Assembly: GCF_900116195.1 (NCBI RefSeq)
Contig: NZ_FOZW01000023.1
Coordinates: forward strand, 1 to 48,540
DNA from: Alloyangia pacifica
GTDB lineage: Bacteria > Pseudomonadota > Alphaproteobacteria > Rhodobacterales > Rhodobacteraceae
Length of the DNA stretch: 48,540 nucleotides
Direction of reading: 5' to 3'
Shown here: positions 16,831-25,793 of the stretch, in pieces
How positions within the stretch are numbered: the first letter of the stretch is position 1
Layout: the number at the start of each line of letters is the position of its first letter
Program-made: the position numbers and the translations under genes
Notes under the pieces: model-generated
What the model was told of the DNA's origin: nothing
The model's database searches: none
What the model saw: only the letters and a program-made list of their open reading frames with translations

Positions 16831-18306
16831 TCAGCCCCCCATCCGCGCTTCGAGCCGCTCGATCACCTGCGCGGGCACCCGAGGTTCCAAAATCTGCGCC
16901 AGCAGCCGCTGCTTGGCCTCGGCGGGCATACCGTCGTTGCCCTCGATGAAAGCCACCAGCCGTGCACGGCGCTCCTCGGTCAGCTCCAGCATCGCCGCCT
17001 CGGCCTGCACATCGGGGCCAGTGGGCCCGCTCGTGGCCGCCTTGTCGAGCGGGCGGACCTTGATCCCTGCCCCCAGCAGCGGCGTGCGCTCAGCGACGAC
17101 CAACCGGCCATCCAGCCCCGGTGCTCGGATGATCACCGAATCCCCCTGCCGGCGCAGCAGCTCGACCGAGATCGCTTCGAGCCGTTCCTCGCCGTCCAGC
17201 ACCAGCACGTCTCCCGACGGTCCGAGTGCGGTGGCGGGCAACAGGGCCACCTGTTCCAGCGGCGACTCGTCGATCGTGACGGTGACGAAATCGCCCGGCT
17301 TGAAGCCGCGCGGCGTCTCGAGCGCGGCAAAGAGCAGCCGCCCGGTCTGGCCCTCGCCAACCGCCGCACCCTCGCGGGTCAGCGTGCCGAAGCTGCTCAC
17401 CGAGGCGCCGTAGAAGTCCAGCGTCACCGTCACCGGCAATTCGCGCGGCCGGTCAGAGGCATTGAGCAGCTGCAGGTATTGCTGGGTCGACACGCGGAAG
17501 GCCACCTCCAGCGCCGTCGGGTCCACCAGCGTCGCCAGCATCTCGTTGGCCGAGACCCGCCGCCCGCCGACCACCGAGACCTCCTCGAGCTGGGCATCGA
17601 ATCCGGCGCGGATCTCGGTCTCGTCGAGACGACGCTGCGCCTCGTCGAGCGCGATATGCGCGCGGGTCAGCGAGGTGGTGCTCTGGTCCACCCGCGCCTC
17701 GGCCTGCGCCAGCGCCTGTCGCCGCGTGACCACCGCCTGCCGCGCCGAGGAGGCGGAAAGCTCGGCTTCCTCGACCAGCGCCGAGGTGCCCACGCCGCGA
17801 CTCTGCAGGTCGGCCTGCCGCTGGTAGGCCCGCTGGCGCAATTCGGCCTGTTCCTCGGCGGCGGCGAGCGCGTCCTTCTCCAGCTCCACCGCGCGGATCG
17901 CCTCGCGGCGCTCGGCCTCGGCATCGTGCAGGGCGCTCTGCGCGCGCTCCAGCTCGGCCTGCATGTCAGCCGGATCGATGCGCGCCAGAAGCGTGCCCGC
18001 CGCGACCCGCCCGCCCTCGACGAACTCGGGCGCAAGGTCGATCAGCGTGCCGCCGACGGCGCTGCGCAGCTCGAGCGTACGGCGGCTCTGGATCTCGCCG
18101 AAGGCGGTCATCACCGGCGCCACGGTCTCCAGCCGCACCGGCACCACGTTGACGGCGAACACCCTCTCGCGAGCCTGCGGGATGCGCGGGGTGTCGGTCA
18201 GATAGGCCTGCACGGCATCCCGCACCAGGATTCCGGCCCAGGCCAGCAGGCCCAGCGTCAGCGAAAGAAGAAAGAGCCCAACGAGGCTCCGCCGAAGAAA
18301 CCGCAT
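16831..18306 (-). CDS. RND efflux periplasmic adaptor (membrane fusion protein)
   Basis: A 491-residue HlyD/AcrA-type adaptor that bridges the RND pump and an outer membrane channel. It has an N-terminal membrane anchor (LVGLFLLSLTLGLLAWAGILV), a lipoyl half (PVMTAFGEIQSRRTLELRSA and LLARIDPADM), a long alpha-helical hairpin rich in A, E and R (about residues 135-225), then beta-barrel and membrane-proximal domains. The last ~60 residues form an extra helical tail (ELTEERRARLVAFIEGNDG onward). First gene of the two-gene pump operon. Confidence 0.93.
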   Translation of the reverse strand: MRFLRRSLVGLFLLSLTLGLLAWAGILVRDAVQAYLTDTPRIPQARERVFAVNVVPVRLETVAPVMTAFGEIQSRRTLELRSAVGGTLIDLAPEFVEGGRVAAGTLLARIDPADMQAELERAQSALHDAEAERREAIRAVELEKDALAAAEEQAELRQRAYQRQADLQSRGVGTSALVEEAELSASSARQAVVTRRQALAQAEARVDQSTTSLTRAHIALDEAQRRLDETEIRAGFDAQLEEVSVVGGRRVSANEMLATLVDPTALEVAFRVSTQQYLQLLNASDRPRELPVTVTLDFYGASVSSFGTLTREGAAVGEGQTGRLLFAALETPRGFKPGDFVTVTIDESPLEQVALLPATALGPSGDVLVLDGEERLEAISVELLRRQGDSVIIRAPGLDGRLVVAERTPLLGAGIKVRPLDKAATSGPTGPDVQAEAAMLELTEERRARLVAFIEGNDGMPAEAKQRLLAQILEPRVPAQVIERLEARMGG

Positions 18307-18414
18307 TTGATCGTCCCGCGAAATGGGAGGGAGGCACCCTCCTGTCTGGCTGCATTCAGCTTATGCCGACGTCCCGGCACAATCCAAGCCGTCACCACGC
18401 TCCGCGGGAGTGTA

Positions 18415-18957
18415 TCATTTCCGCCGCTTGTGCTCCTCGAGCCGCGGAAAGATCTCGACGAAGTTGCAGGGCATGTGGCGGTAGTCGAGCTGCCAGCGCA
18501 GGATCTCGTCCCAGGCGTCCTTGCAGGCGCCGGTGCTGCCGGGCAGCGCAAAGAGGTAGGTGCCCCCCGCAACGCCGCCCGTGGCTCGCGACTGGACTGC
18601 GGATGTCCCGATTTTCTGCATGGAAACCATGGTGAAGACCGTGCCGAAGGCCTCGATCTCCTTCTCGTAGACGTCGCGGTGCGCCTCGACGGTCACGTCG
18701 CGGCCGGTCAGCCCGGTGCCGCCGGTCGAGATGATCACGTCGACCTCGGGGCTGGCGATCCAGGCGCGCAGCTGCGCCGAGATGGCAGCCCGGTCATCCT
18801 TCACGATTGCGCGATCCGCCAGCAGATGCCCTGCATCGGTCAGACGCTGCACCAGCGTGGCGCCCGAGCGGTCCTCGTCAAGGCCGCGGGTGTCGCTCAC
18901 GGTCAGCACCGCGATGCGGACAGGGATGAACTCTCGGGTTTCGTCGATGCGGCTCAT
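18415..18957 (-). CDS. moaB: Molybdenum cofactor biosynthesis protein B (MoaB/MogA fold)
   Basis: A 180-residue member of the MoaB/MogA family that adenylylates molybdopterin, the step before molybdate insertion. Motifs: VLTVSDTRGLDEDRSG near the N-terminus, VIISTGGTGLTGRDVTVEA, and ALPGSTGACKDAWDEIL near the C-terminus. Length is typical for MoaB. No other moa gene is in the window. Confidence 0.94.
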   Translation of the reverse strand: MSRIDETREFIPVRIAVLTVSDTRGLDEDRSGATLVQRLTDAGHLLADRAIVKDDRAAISAQLRAWIASPEVDVIISTGGTGLTGRDVTVEAHRDVYEKEIEAFGTVFTMVSMQKIGTSAVQSRATGGVAGGTYLFALPGSTGACKDAWDEILRWQLDYRHMPCNFVEIFPRLEEHKRRK

Positions 18958-19008
18958 GCGGGCTCCATCAGGGCTCGGGTCACGGGGGTGTCTGCGACAG
19001 CCATAGCC

Positions 19009-19599
19009 TCACGGGCAGGGCTGCGCCACCGGCAGTCGCGGCACCGCGAAGATATGGGCAAAGCGCCGGGCCGCCTCGTCGGTGGCAAGGCTGCGGGCAA
19101 AGCGCACCCAGTCGGCCTCGGTCTCGGGCTGCGGGCAGGTGCCGCCCTGCGCCAGCCGGGCCTTGGCCAGCGCGGCGGTCAGCGCCTCCTCACGCAACTC
19201 CGGGGTGAGCGGCGGATAGGTGTTCTCGGCGGCAAAACGCGCGGCGCGCAGCAGCAGCGTCGCGAGCCGGTCACGTTCGGCGATGTTCAGAAGGTCGGGA
19301 CAGAGCTGCACGGCGGCGGTGATCTCGACCAGCCGCGCCAGCGCGCAGCCCGCGGGCCCGTGGCCGCTCTGATCCTCTGCCCGTACCCCTGCCCCGTCGC
19401 GCCGCGTCAGGATCACCGGCCCCGGCAACTCGAGGATCTCCAGTCCCGGCGCAGGGTCCTCGACCTCGGCAGCCCGATCCCGAAAGAGCGCGGTGTAATC
19501 CGGCATGAAGCCGTCAGCGCTCGCCGAGCCCGCCATGGCCAGCAGCAGCGCGCAGATCGCGGCCCCGGCACCCCTGCGCCCGGCCCGCGCGCGCCTCAC
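19009..19599 (-). CDS. Secreted protein of unknown function
   Basis: A 196-residue protein with an Arg-rich N-terminus followed by a hydrophobic segment and an export-type cleavage region (LLLAMAGSASADG). The mature part is helical with scattered Cys (about residues 85, 99, 154 and 195) that could form disulfides. I recognise no domain. The start is GTG at 19599, inside the uracil-DNA glycosylase stop (GTGA overlap), so the two are translationally coupled. Confidence 0.7.
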   Translation of the reverse strand: MRRARAGRRGAGAAICALLLAMAGSASADGFMPDYTALFRDRAAEVEDPAPGLEILELPGPVILTRRDGAGVRAEDQSGHGPAGCALARLVEITAAVQLCPDLLNIAERDRLATLLLRAARFAAENTYPPLTPELREEALTAALAKARLAQGGTCPQPETEADWVRFARSLATDEAARRFAHIFAVPRLPVAQPCP

Positions 19600-20387
19600 C
19601 CCAGCGCCTTCAGCTTGGCCTGCAGCTCCAGCAGGTCGGCCCAGGCCTGCCGCTTCATCGCGGGCTGGCGCAGCAGGTAGGCAGGGTGGAACATCGGCAG
19701 CGCCGGACGGCCCTCGGCCTCGGTCCAGGTGCCGCGCAGCCGGGTGATCCCGCGTTTGCCGAGCAGCGCATCGCAGGAAATATTGCCCATGATCACCACA
19801 AGGTCGGGATCGGCCAGCGCGATGTGCCGGGCAAGGAAGGGCCTCATCATCGCGATCTCTTCCGGACGCGGATCGCGGTTCTGCGGTGGCCGCCAGGGCA
19901 GCACGTTGGTGATGTAGACCGACTCCGCACGGCTGAGACCGATTGCGCCCAGCATCCGGTCGAGCAGTTGCCCGGCGCGCCCGACGAAGGGCTTGCCCTG
20001 CAGGTCCTCCTCGCGGCCCGGCGCCTCGCCGACGATCATTACCCGCGCGCCCGCCACCCCGTCACTGAAGACCAGGTTGCGCGCGCCGCGCTTCAGCTCG
20101 CAAAGCTCGAAGGCCGCCATCGCCGCCTGCAAAGCCTCGAGGCTGCCCGCGCCCCGCGCGGCGTCCTTGGCCAGGTGCACAGGGTCCGGCCCGGCCGGTT
20201 CGGCCATGGGTGCGGGCGCCCGCCCGCGCTCGGGCGTCGCCGCGGCGGGCTGAGCCCGCGCTGCCTGTTCCGCCGCTTCCAGCGCAAAACGGTCTACCGG
20301 CGCCTCGCCGATCGCCTCGTCGGCGCCCAGCTCCAGCTGCCAGTCCAGCGCCGCACGCGCCCAATGCCAGTCAATCCCCGAATCCAT
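19596..20387 (-). CDS. Uracil-DNA glycosylase, family 4-like, lacking Fe-S cysteines
   Basis: Removes uracil from DNA by base excision. The 263 residues start with a ~100-residue Ala/Pro-rich N-terminal region; the catalytic domain follows, with motif A GEAPGREEDLQGKPFVGRAG and motif B HPAYLLR, both typical of family 4 (UDGa). However, three of the four cysteines that bind the 4Fe-4S cluster in family 4 are absent: in FELCELKRGARNL only one Cys remains, PWRPP has Trp where a Cys is expected, and AMMRPFL has Met. The enzyme probably works without the cluster. Upstream of the secreted protein gene, which it overlaps. Confidence 0.9.
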   Translation of the reverse strand: MDSGIDWHWARAALDWQLELGADEAIGEAPVDRFALEAAEQAARAQPAAATPERGRAPAPMAEPAGPDPVHLAKDAARGAGSLEALQAAMAAFELCELKRGARNLVFSDGVAGARVMIVGEAPGREEDLQGKPFVGRAGQLLDRMLGAIGLSRAESVYITNVLPWRPPQNRDPRPEEIAMMRPFLARHIALADPDLVVIMGNISCDALLGKRGITRLRGTWTEAEGRPALPMFHPAYLLRQPAMKRQAWADLLELQAKLKALG

Positions 20388-20433
20388 GGCCCGACACTAG
20401 CCGAGCGCGGCGGCAGAGCAAATCTCCCCTTGC

Positions 20434-20506
20434 TTCATCTTTCCCAAAATACTCATGCCGCCACCAGGGTCACGCGCCGCGCCGTGAGTATTTGCGGAAA
20501 GATGAA
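20434..20506. repeat. Long intergenic inverted repeat
   Basis: Two 22-base arms (20434-20455 and 20485-20506) are nearly perfect inverted copies: TTCATCTTTCC shared exactly at the outer end and AAATACTCA at the inner end, around a GC-rich centre. It lies between the end of mur and the start of the uracil-DNA glycosylase gene, and may terminate mur transcription. Confidence 0.7.
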
Positions 20507-20527
20507 AGCCGTCGGCGCCGCCAGCGT

Positions 20528-20950
20528 TCAGGAGCGCGGCTTCTTGCGGGCGCGGATCAGCGTGTTGTGGCTGATGATCTCATAGCCCAGCCGCTCGACC
20601 AGCTCGCGCCGCAGCCGCTCGATCTCGGCGCTTTCGATCTCGATCACCTCGCCGGTGTCCACGTCGACGAGGTGGTCATGCTCGGCGGCCGGCGTCACCT
20701 CGAAGCGCGCAGGCTCGTGCTCGAAGCTGAGCTTGCGGATCAGCCCCGCCTCCTCCAGCGCCGAAAGCGTGCGGTAGACCGTGGCAAAGGAGACCGAGCC
20801 GTCGATCGCCTTGGTGCGGGCAAAGAGCTCGTCGGCATTGGGGTGGTCCTCGGACTCCATGAGCACGGACATCACGATCATGCGCTGCTGCGTCACGCGC
20901 AGCCCCGCATCGCGCAAGGCCTGGGCAAAATCGGTCGAGACCGCAGTCAT
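20528..20950 (-). CDS. mur: Fur-family metal regulator, probably Mur (manganese uptake regulator)
   Basis: A 140-residue Fur superfamily repressor: an N-terminal winged helix (GLRVTQQRMIVMSVL, VSFATVYRTLSALEEAGL) and a C-terminal metal/dimer domain (EHDHLVDVDTGEVIE). It lacks the CxxC structural cysteines of many Fur proteins, as is usual for Mur of Alphaproteobacteria. It is divergent from sitABCD, the known target of Mur, with two Fur/Mur-like operators between. The ATG at 20950 has AGGAG upstream; the longer open frame runs into the operator region. Mur rather than Fur is inferred from context. Confidence 0.88.
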   Translation of the reverse strand: MTAVSTDFAQALRDAGLRVTQQRMIVMSVLMESEDHPNADELFARTKAIDGSVSFATVYRTLSALEEAGLIRKLSFEHEPARFEVTPAAEHDHLVDVDTGEVIEIESAEIERLRRELVERLGYEIISHNTLIRARKKPRS

Positions 20951-21039
20951 GGGCAACTCCTGTTCAGGCCCGTTTGATAGCCCCGGTCCGGCAACGTGGC
21001 AACCACGCGGAGACGGCAAGGCGGTGCTCCGCACATAAA

Positions 21040-21089
21040 TGAGAATCACTCGCATCTAGCTTGACTTCTGCGAATGCCTCGCATTTACA
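21040..21089 (+). promoter_or_regulatory. sit promoter with two Mur-box-like operators
   Basis: A perfect inverted repeat TGCGA-ATGCC-TCGCA lies at 21069-21083, and a close copy with one mismatch (TGAGA-ATCAC-TCGCA) at 21040-21054, 29 bp upstream. TTGACT (21061-21066) and TTTACA (21084-21089) form a -35/-10 pair with a 17-bp spacer that is exactly the first operator plus two bases. Repressor binding there would block RNA polymerase. The sit reading frame starts at 21119. Confidence 0.75.
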
Positions 21090-21118
21090 TTTCCTCAAAC
21101 ACCCCGAGGAGGATCCCA

Positions 21119-22039
21119 ATGCCCGCCAGCCGCCGCCCCTTCGTCGCCCTTGCCTGCCTTGGCCTGCTGATCGCCCAGCCCGCCGGCGCGGCGGAGAAGA
21201 TGAAGGTGGTGACCACCTTCACCGTTCTCGCGGACATGGCGGCGCAGGTCGCCGGGGAGGCTGCCGAGGTAGTTTCGGTCACCAAGCCCGGCGCCGAGAT
21301 CCATGGCTACCAGCCCACCCCGCGCGACATCGTGCGGGCGCAGGGGGCGGATCTGATCCTGTGGAACGGGCTGAACCTCGAGCTGTGGTTCGAGCAGTTC
21401 CTGTCGAACCTGCGGGACGTGCCCTCGGTGACGCTCTCCGACGGCATCGACCCGATCCCCATCGCCGCCGGCGCATATGAGGGCAAGCCCAACCCGCACG
21501 CCTGGATGGGGCTCGAGAACGCGCTGATCTACATCGACAACATCGAGACGGCCTTCGCCGAGAACGATCCCGCGAACGCCGAGACCTATGCCGCCAACGC
21601 CGCCGCATACAAGGACGCGCTGCGCAGCGCGCTCGAGCCGCTGCGCGCGCGGATCGCGGCCATCCCCGAAGAGCAGCGCTGGCTGGTGACCTGCGAGGGC
21701 GCCTTCAGCTACCTCGCCCGCGATTTCGGCATGAAGGAGCTCTACCTCTGGCCGATGAACGCCGACCAGATGGGCACGCCGCAACAGGTGCGCGCGGTGA
21801 TCGACGGGGTGAGCGGCAACGACATCCCCGTGGTCTTCTGCGAAAGCACCGTCAGCACCCGCCCCGCCGAGCAGGTGGCGCGCGAGACCGGCGCGGCCTA
21901 CGGCGGCGTGCTCTATGTCGACAGCCTCTCGGAGCCGGACGGGCCGGTGCCGAGCTATCTCGATCTGCTTGGCGTCACCGCGCGCACCATTGCCGAGGGG
22001 CTCGAGGCGGGCCTCGCCGAACAAGAAGCCGCGAAATGA
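21119..22039 (+). CDS. sitA: Manganese/iron ABC transporter substrate-binding protein SitA
   Basis: A 306-residue periplasmic cluster A-I binding protein for Mn2+ (or Fe2+). It has a signal peptide ([14 protein letters not shown]) and the four metal ligands expected for this family: H in [12 protein letters not shown] in NPHAWMG, E in [13 protein letters not shown] and D in [16 protein letters not shown]. The ATG at 21119 is preceded by GAGGAGG; an ATG 45 bases further upstream lies inside the operator and is rejected. First gene of sitABCD, controlled by the Mur-type operators. Confidence 0.94.
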   Translation: MPASRRPFVALACLGLLIAQPAGAAEKMKVVTTFTVLADMAAQVAGEAAEVVSVTKPGAEIHGYQPTPRDIVRAQGADLILWNGLNLELWFEQFLSNLRDVPSVTLSDGIDPIPIAAGAYEGKPNPHAWMGLENALIYIDNIETAFAENDPANAETYAANAAAYKDALRSALEPLRARIAAIPEEQRWLVTCEGAFSYLARDFGMKELYLWPMNADQMGTPQQVRAVIDGVSGNDIPVVFCESTVSTRPAEQVARETGAAYGGVLYVDSLSEPDGPVPSYLDLLGVTARTIAEGLEAGLAEQEAAK

Positions 22040-22929
22040 CCGGGACGCAGCCGGATATGAAAGACACTGGCATCATGGACGGCATCCGCGTCGAGGACGT
22101 TACCGTCACCTACCGCAACGGCCACACCGCGCTGCGCCGCGCCAGCTTCGAGATCCCGCGCGGCACGATCACCGCGCTCGTCGGGGTCAACGGCGCGGGC
22201 AAGTCGACGCTGTTCAAGGCGATCATGGGCTTCGTTCCGGTGGCGCAGGGCAGGATCACCCTGCTCGGCCAGTCGGTGAAGGCGGCGCTGAAGCAAAATC
22301 TCGTCGCCTACGTCCCGCAGTCGGAAGAGGTCGACTGGTCCTTCCCGGTGCTGGTCGAGGACGTGGTGATGATGGGCCGCTACGGCCACATGGGGTTCCT
22401 GCGGCGACCGTCGCAAGCCGACCACGCGGCTGTAGAGGCGGCGCTCGCGCGCGTCGGCATGACGGACTTCCGTTTGCGCCAGATCGGCGAGCTCTCGGGC
22501 GGCCAGAAGAAGCGCGTCTTCCTCGCCCGCGCGCTGGCACAGGAGGGCCAGGTGATCCTGCTCGACGAGCCCTTCACCGGCGTCGACGTGAAGACCGAGG
22601 CGCAGATCATCGCCCTGCTGCGCGAGTTGAAGGACGAGGGCCGGGTCATGCTGGTCTCCACCCACAACCTCGGCACGGTGCCCGAATTCTGCGACCGCAC
22701 GGTGCTGGTCAAGGGCACGGTGCTCGCCTTTGGGCCGACCGAAACCACCTTCACCCGCGCCGCGCTGGAAGAGGCCTTCGGCGGCGTGCTGCGGCATTTC
22801 ACCATCGAGGGCGCAGACCTGCACGACGACGAAGACCCCCGGAGGGTGTCGATCCTCACCGACGACGAACGCCCGCTGGTGCGCTACGGCGGCGAGATGC
22901 GCCGGGCCAAGCCGGAGGAGAGGGAATGA
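22036..22929 (+). CDS. sitB: Manganese ABC transporter ATP-binding protein SitB
   Basis: A 297-residue ATPase of the metal-type ABC importers. Walker [10 protein letters not shown] is at about residues 50-58, with the signature [15 protein letters not shown] and Walker [13 protein letters not shown]. The start overlaps the sitA stop (ATGA). An internal ATG at codon 14 is a possible alternative, because the family homology starts with [10 protein letters not shown] just after it. Confidence 0.94.
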   Translation: MTGTQPDMKDTGIMDGIRVEDVTVTYRNGHTALRRASFEIPRGTITALVGVNGAGKSTLFKAIMGFVPVAQGRITLLGQSVKAALKQNLVAYVPQSEEVDWSFPVLVEDVVMMGRYGHMGFLRRPSQADHAAVEAALARVGMTDFRLRQIGELSGGQKKRVFLARALAQEGQVILLDEPFTGVDVKTEAQIIALLRELKDEGRVMLVSTHNLGTVPEFCDRTVLVKGTVLAFGPTETTFTRAALEEAFGGVLRHFTIEGADLHDDEDPRRVSILTDDERPLVRYGGEMRRAKPEERE

Positions 22930-23780
22930 GCCTGCTCGAGCCCTTCACCTACGGCTACATGACCAACGCCATGTGGGTCTCGGCGCTGGTCGGCGCGGTC
23001 TGCGCCTTCCTGTCGAGCTACCTGATGCTCAAGGGCTGGTCGCTGATCGGCGACGCGCTCTCGCACTCGGTGGTGCCGGGTGTCGCGGGCGCCTACATGC
23101 TCGGCTTGCCTTTCGCGCTCGGCGCCTTCCTCTCGGGAGGGTTGGCGGCGGCCGCGATGCTGCTGCTCTCGGACCGCTCGGGGCTGAAGAGCGACGTGAT
23201 CATCGGGCTGATTTTCACCTCCTTCTTCGGGCTCGGGCTGTTCATGGCCTCGGTAAATCCCATGGCCGTGTCGATCCAGACCATCACCATGGGCAATATC
23301 CTTGCCATCACCCCCGCCGACACGCTGCAACTGGCAATCATCGGCGTCCTGTCGCTGGCGGTGCTGCTGGCCAAGTGGAAGGACCTCATGGTGGTGTTCT
23401 TCGACGAGGGCCATGCGCGCTCGATCGGGCTGCGGCCGGGGCTGCTCAAGGCGCTGTTCTTCACGCTGCTCTCGGCCTGCGTGGTGGCGGCGATGCAGAC
23501 CGTCGGGGCTTTTCTGGTGATCGCCATGGTGGTGACCCCGGGTGCCACCGCCTACCTGCTCTGCGACCGCTTTCCGCGGCTGATCCTGACCTCGGTGGCG
23601 ATCGGCACGGCGACCAGCTTCGCGGGCGCCTATCTGAGCTATTTCCTTGACGGCGCGACCGGCGGCATCATCGTGCTCTTGCAGACGGCGATCTTCCTGC
23701 TGGCCTTCACCTTCGCGCCCAAACACGGACGCCTCGCGGCCCACCGCAAGGCCCGCGCGGCGCTGGAGGAGGCAGCATGA
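22926..23780 (+). CDS. sitC: Manganese ABC transporter permease SitC
   Basis: A 284-residue ABC-3 family permease with about eight membrane helices and the typical [20 protein letters not shown] and [18 protein letters not shown] segments. ATGA overlap with sitB and with sitD. Forms a heteromeric channel with SitD. Confidence 0.94.
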   Translation: MSLLEPFTYGYMTNAMWVSALVGAVCAFLSSYLMLKGWSLIGDALSHSVVPGVAGAYMLGLPFALGAFLSGGLAAAAMLLLSDRSGLKSDVIIGLIFTSFFGLGLFMASVNPMAVSIQTITMGNILAITPADTLQLAIIGVLSLAVLLAKWKDLMVVFFDEGHARSIGLRPGLLKALFFTLLSACVVAAMQTVGAFLVIAMVVTPGATAYLLCDRFPRLILTSVAIGTATSFAGAYLSYFLDGATGGIIVLLQTAIFLLAFTFAPKHGRLAAHRKARAALEEAA

Positions 23781-24610
23781 TCGAGGCCCTCACCCTGCCC
23801 TTCCAGTTTCCGTTCATGCAGAACGCCTTCGTGATCTGCGCCATCGTCGCCATCCCCTGCGCGCTGCTCTCGTGCTTCCTCGTGCTCAAGGGCTGGGCGC
23901 TGATGGGCGATGCGATCAGCCATGCGATCCTGCCGGGCGTGGTGCTGGCCTATATCCTGAACCTGCCGCTGATCCTCGGGGCGTTCGGCGCGGGCATGTT
24001 TACCGCGCTTGCAACCGGATTTCTGGCCGGCAACAGCCGGGTCAAGCAGGACACGGTGATGGGCGTGGTCTTCTCGGGCATGTTCGCGCTCGGCATCGTG
24101 CTCTACACGCAGATCCACACCAACGTGCACCTCGACCACATCCTCTTCGGCAACATGCTGGGTGTCGGCGCCGAGGACCTCTGGACCGCCGGGCTGATTT
24201 CTCTGGTCGTGGCGGGCGCGCTGCTGCTGAAATGGAAAGACCTGCTGCTGCACGCCTTCGATCCGGCGCAGGCGCGGGCGAGCGGGCTATCGGTGGGGCT
24301 GCTGCACTACGGTCTGCTGACGCTGATCTCGCTGGCCATCGTGGCGACGCTCAGCGCCACCGGGCTGATCCTTGCCGTGGGGCTGCTGATCGCGCCGGGG
24401 GCCATCGGCTTCCTGATCGCACGCAGCTTCGGCAGAATGATGATCGCGGCCTCTGCCGCCTGCCTCTTCGCTATGCTGGCGGGGACCTACCTGAGCTTCT
24501 TCCTCGACAGCGCCCCGGCGCCGACGATCATCCTGATCCTGACCGCGATCTTCCTCGCGGCGTTGGTCCGGCGCGGGATCCTCACGCGCCGGGCGTCCGC
24601 TCAGGTCTGA
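23777..24610 (+). CDS. sitD: Manganese ABC transporter permease SitD
   Basis: A 277-residue second ABC-3 permease, paralogous to SitC (CFLVLKGWALMGDAISHAIL corresponds to the SitC segment). Last gene of the operon. Its stop is immediately followed by the stop of the convergent idonate dehydrogenase gene, the two forming TGATCA with no spacer, so readthrough protection must come from elsewhere. Confidence 0.94.
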   Translation: MIEALTLPFQFPFMQNAFVICAIVAIPCALLSCFLVLKGWALMGDAISHAILPGVVLAYILNLPLILGAFGAGMFTALATGFLAGNSRVKQDTVMGVVFSGMFALGIVLYTQIHTNVHLDHILFGNMLGVGAEDLWTAGLISLVVAGALLLKWKDLLLHAFDPAQARASGLSVGLLHYGLLTLISLAIVATLSATGLILAVGLLIAPGAIGFLIARSFGRMMIAASAACLFAMLAGTYLSFFLDSAPAPTIILILTAIFLAALVRRGILTRRASAQV

Positions 24611-25654
24611 TCAGGGCGCCGGAAAGGCGATCTGCACCTTCATCGCACGGGTCTTGTCGGCGGCCAGCTCGAAGGCCTCCTGCGCCTGCGCCACCGGCAG
24701 AACGCCGGTGAGCAGCGGTTTCACGTCGAGCCGCCCGCTGTCGATCAGCCGCGCCGCCGTGGCGAACTCCGGATCGAAGCGGAAGCTGCCCATGAGGCGC
24801 AACTCCTTGGCGACGATCACCGTCATCGGCAGCGGCGTTTCCGGCCCGAGGCCGACGGTCACCATCTTGCCGCGCGGGCGCAGAATGGAGCAGCCAGCAA
24901 CCACAGCTGCCGGAGCCCCCGAGCATTCGAAAAGCACATCGACCTGCCCCTTGCCCGCTTGCAACCCCTCCAGCGCGCCTTCGTGACCGGCGAGGTTGAT
25001 CACCCGGTCCGCCCCCATGGTCTTGGCCACATCCAGCGCGGAGGCCGAAATGTCGGTCGCCACGATCTCCTCGGCACCGGCGAGCTTCGCCGCCGCAATG
25101 GTCAGGCAGCCGATCGGGCCGCAACCCGAGACCGCCACACGCTTGCCGATCAGGCTGCCCGCCTGCGCCACCGCATGCAGGCAGACCGCCAGCGGCTCGG
25201 ACATGGCGGTGAGCGCAAGATCGGCCTTGTGCGACAGCCGCACCGCTTGCCGCGCCGGCAGCGTCAGTTGCGCGCGGAAGAATCCCTGCTCGTGCGGAAA
25301 GCGCATAGCCGAGCCGGCGAAACGCATGTCGAGGCAATGGTTGGCCATGCCGCGCAGGCAGTACTCGCAGTCGTTGCAGGGGCGCGAGGGGTTGATCGCC
25401 ACACGGTCGCCTTCCGAGAGGCCACTGACCCCGGCGCCAATGTCGGTAATGATCCCCGACACCTCGTGCCCCAGCGCCATGGGCTCGCGGATGCGGATCG
25501 TGCCGAAGCCACCATGCAGGTAATAATGCAGGTCCGAGCCGCAGATGCCGCCATGGCTCACGGCGATGCGCACTGCGCCCGGCCCGGGGGTCGGGGCGCC
25601 CTGCATGGTATCCAGCCGCAGGTCCTTCGGGGCGTGGATGACGACGGCCTCCAT
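24611..25654 (-). CDS. Zinc-dependent sugar-acid/polyol dehydrogenase, L-idonate 5-dehydrogenase-like
   Basis: A 347-residue medium-chain (Zn) dehydrogenase. The catalytic zinc region is GGICGSDLHYYLHGGFG and GHEVSG; the structural zinc loop is CNDCEYCLRGMANHC (four Cys), and the cofactor fold has SGCGPIGCLT. The closest family by appearance is L-idonate 5-dehydrogenase (IdnD, 5-ketogluconate forming), but the substrate could be another aldonate. Last gene of the sugar operon read right-to-left from the permease at 29.7 kb. A 139-bp gap with a strong hairpin separates it from the previous gene. Confidence 0.85.
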   Translation of the reverse strand: MEAVVIHAPKDLRLDTMQGAPTPGPGAVRIAVSHGGICGSDLHYYLHGGFGTIRIREPMALGHEVSGIITDIGAGVSGLSEGDRVAINPSRPCNDCEYCLRGMANHCLDMRFAGSAMRFPHEQGFFRAQLTLPARQAVRLSHKADLALTAMSEPLAVCLHAVAQAGSLIGKRVAVSGCGPIGCLTIAAAKLAGAEEIVATDISASALDVAKTMGADRVINLAGHEGALEGLQAGKGQVDVLFECSGAPAAVVAGCSILRPRGKMVTVGLGPETPLPMTVIVAKELRLMGSFRFDPEFATAARLIDSGRLDVKPLLTGVLPVAQAQEAFELAADKTRAMKVQIAFPAP

Positions 25655-25721
25655 CAGGCGCGTCCTGCCGGCATCGGGGTCGCGGATCGGGTCATGGGCT
25701 GTCTCCTCTGCGGCGCGACGG

Positions 25722-25753
25722 GCGCCTGTCCTCGCGGACAGCTAGACAGGCGC
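25722..25753. promoter_or_regulatory. Intra-operon hairpin
   Basis: Perfect 9-base arms GCGCCTGTC (25722-25730) and GACAGGCGC (25745-25753). The intervening sequence can form a competing small hairpin TGTCC-TCGC-GGACA. It lies between two sugar dehydrogenase genes and may set their relative expression by processing or attenuation. Function inferred only. Confidence 0.45.
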
Positions 25754-25793
25754 AGGGACGGGTTTCAAGGCGAAAAACCGGGCGCCCGGCGGC

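Noticed and set aside
13401..16949. An 1182-codon plus-strand open frame opposite the RND pump
   Set aside because: It mirrors the pump's codon pattern and lacks any domain; the minus strand carries all RND motifs.
16816..19680. A 954-codon plus-strand open frame opposite the adaptor, moaB and secreted protein genes
   Set aside because: It runs through several well-supported minus-strand genes and through their gaps, so it is only a product of low stop frequency.
21074..21118. An earlier ATG for sitA
   Set aside because: It lies inside the operator and promoter, lacks a ribosome site and would add residues before the signal peptide; the ATG at 21119 has GAGGAGG in front.
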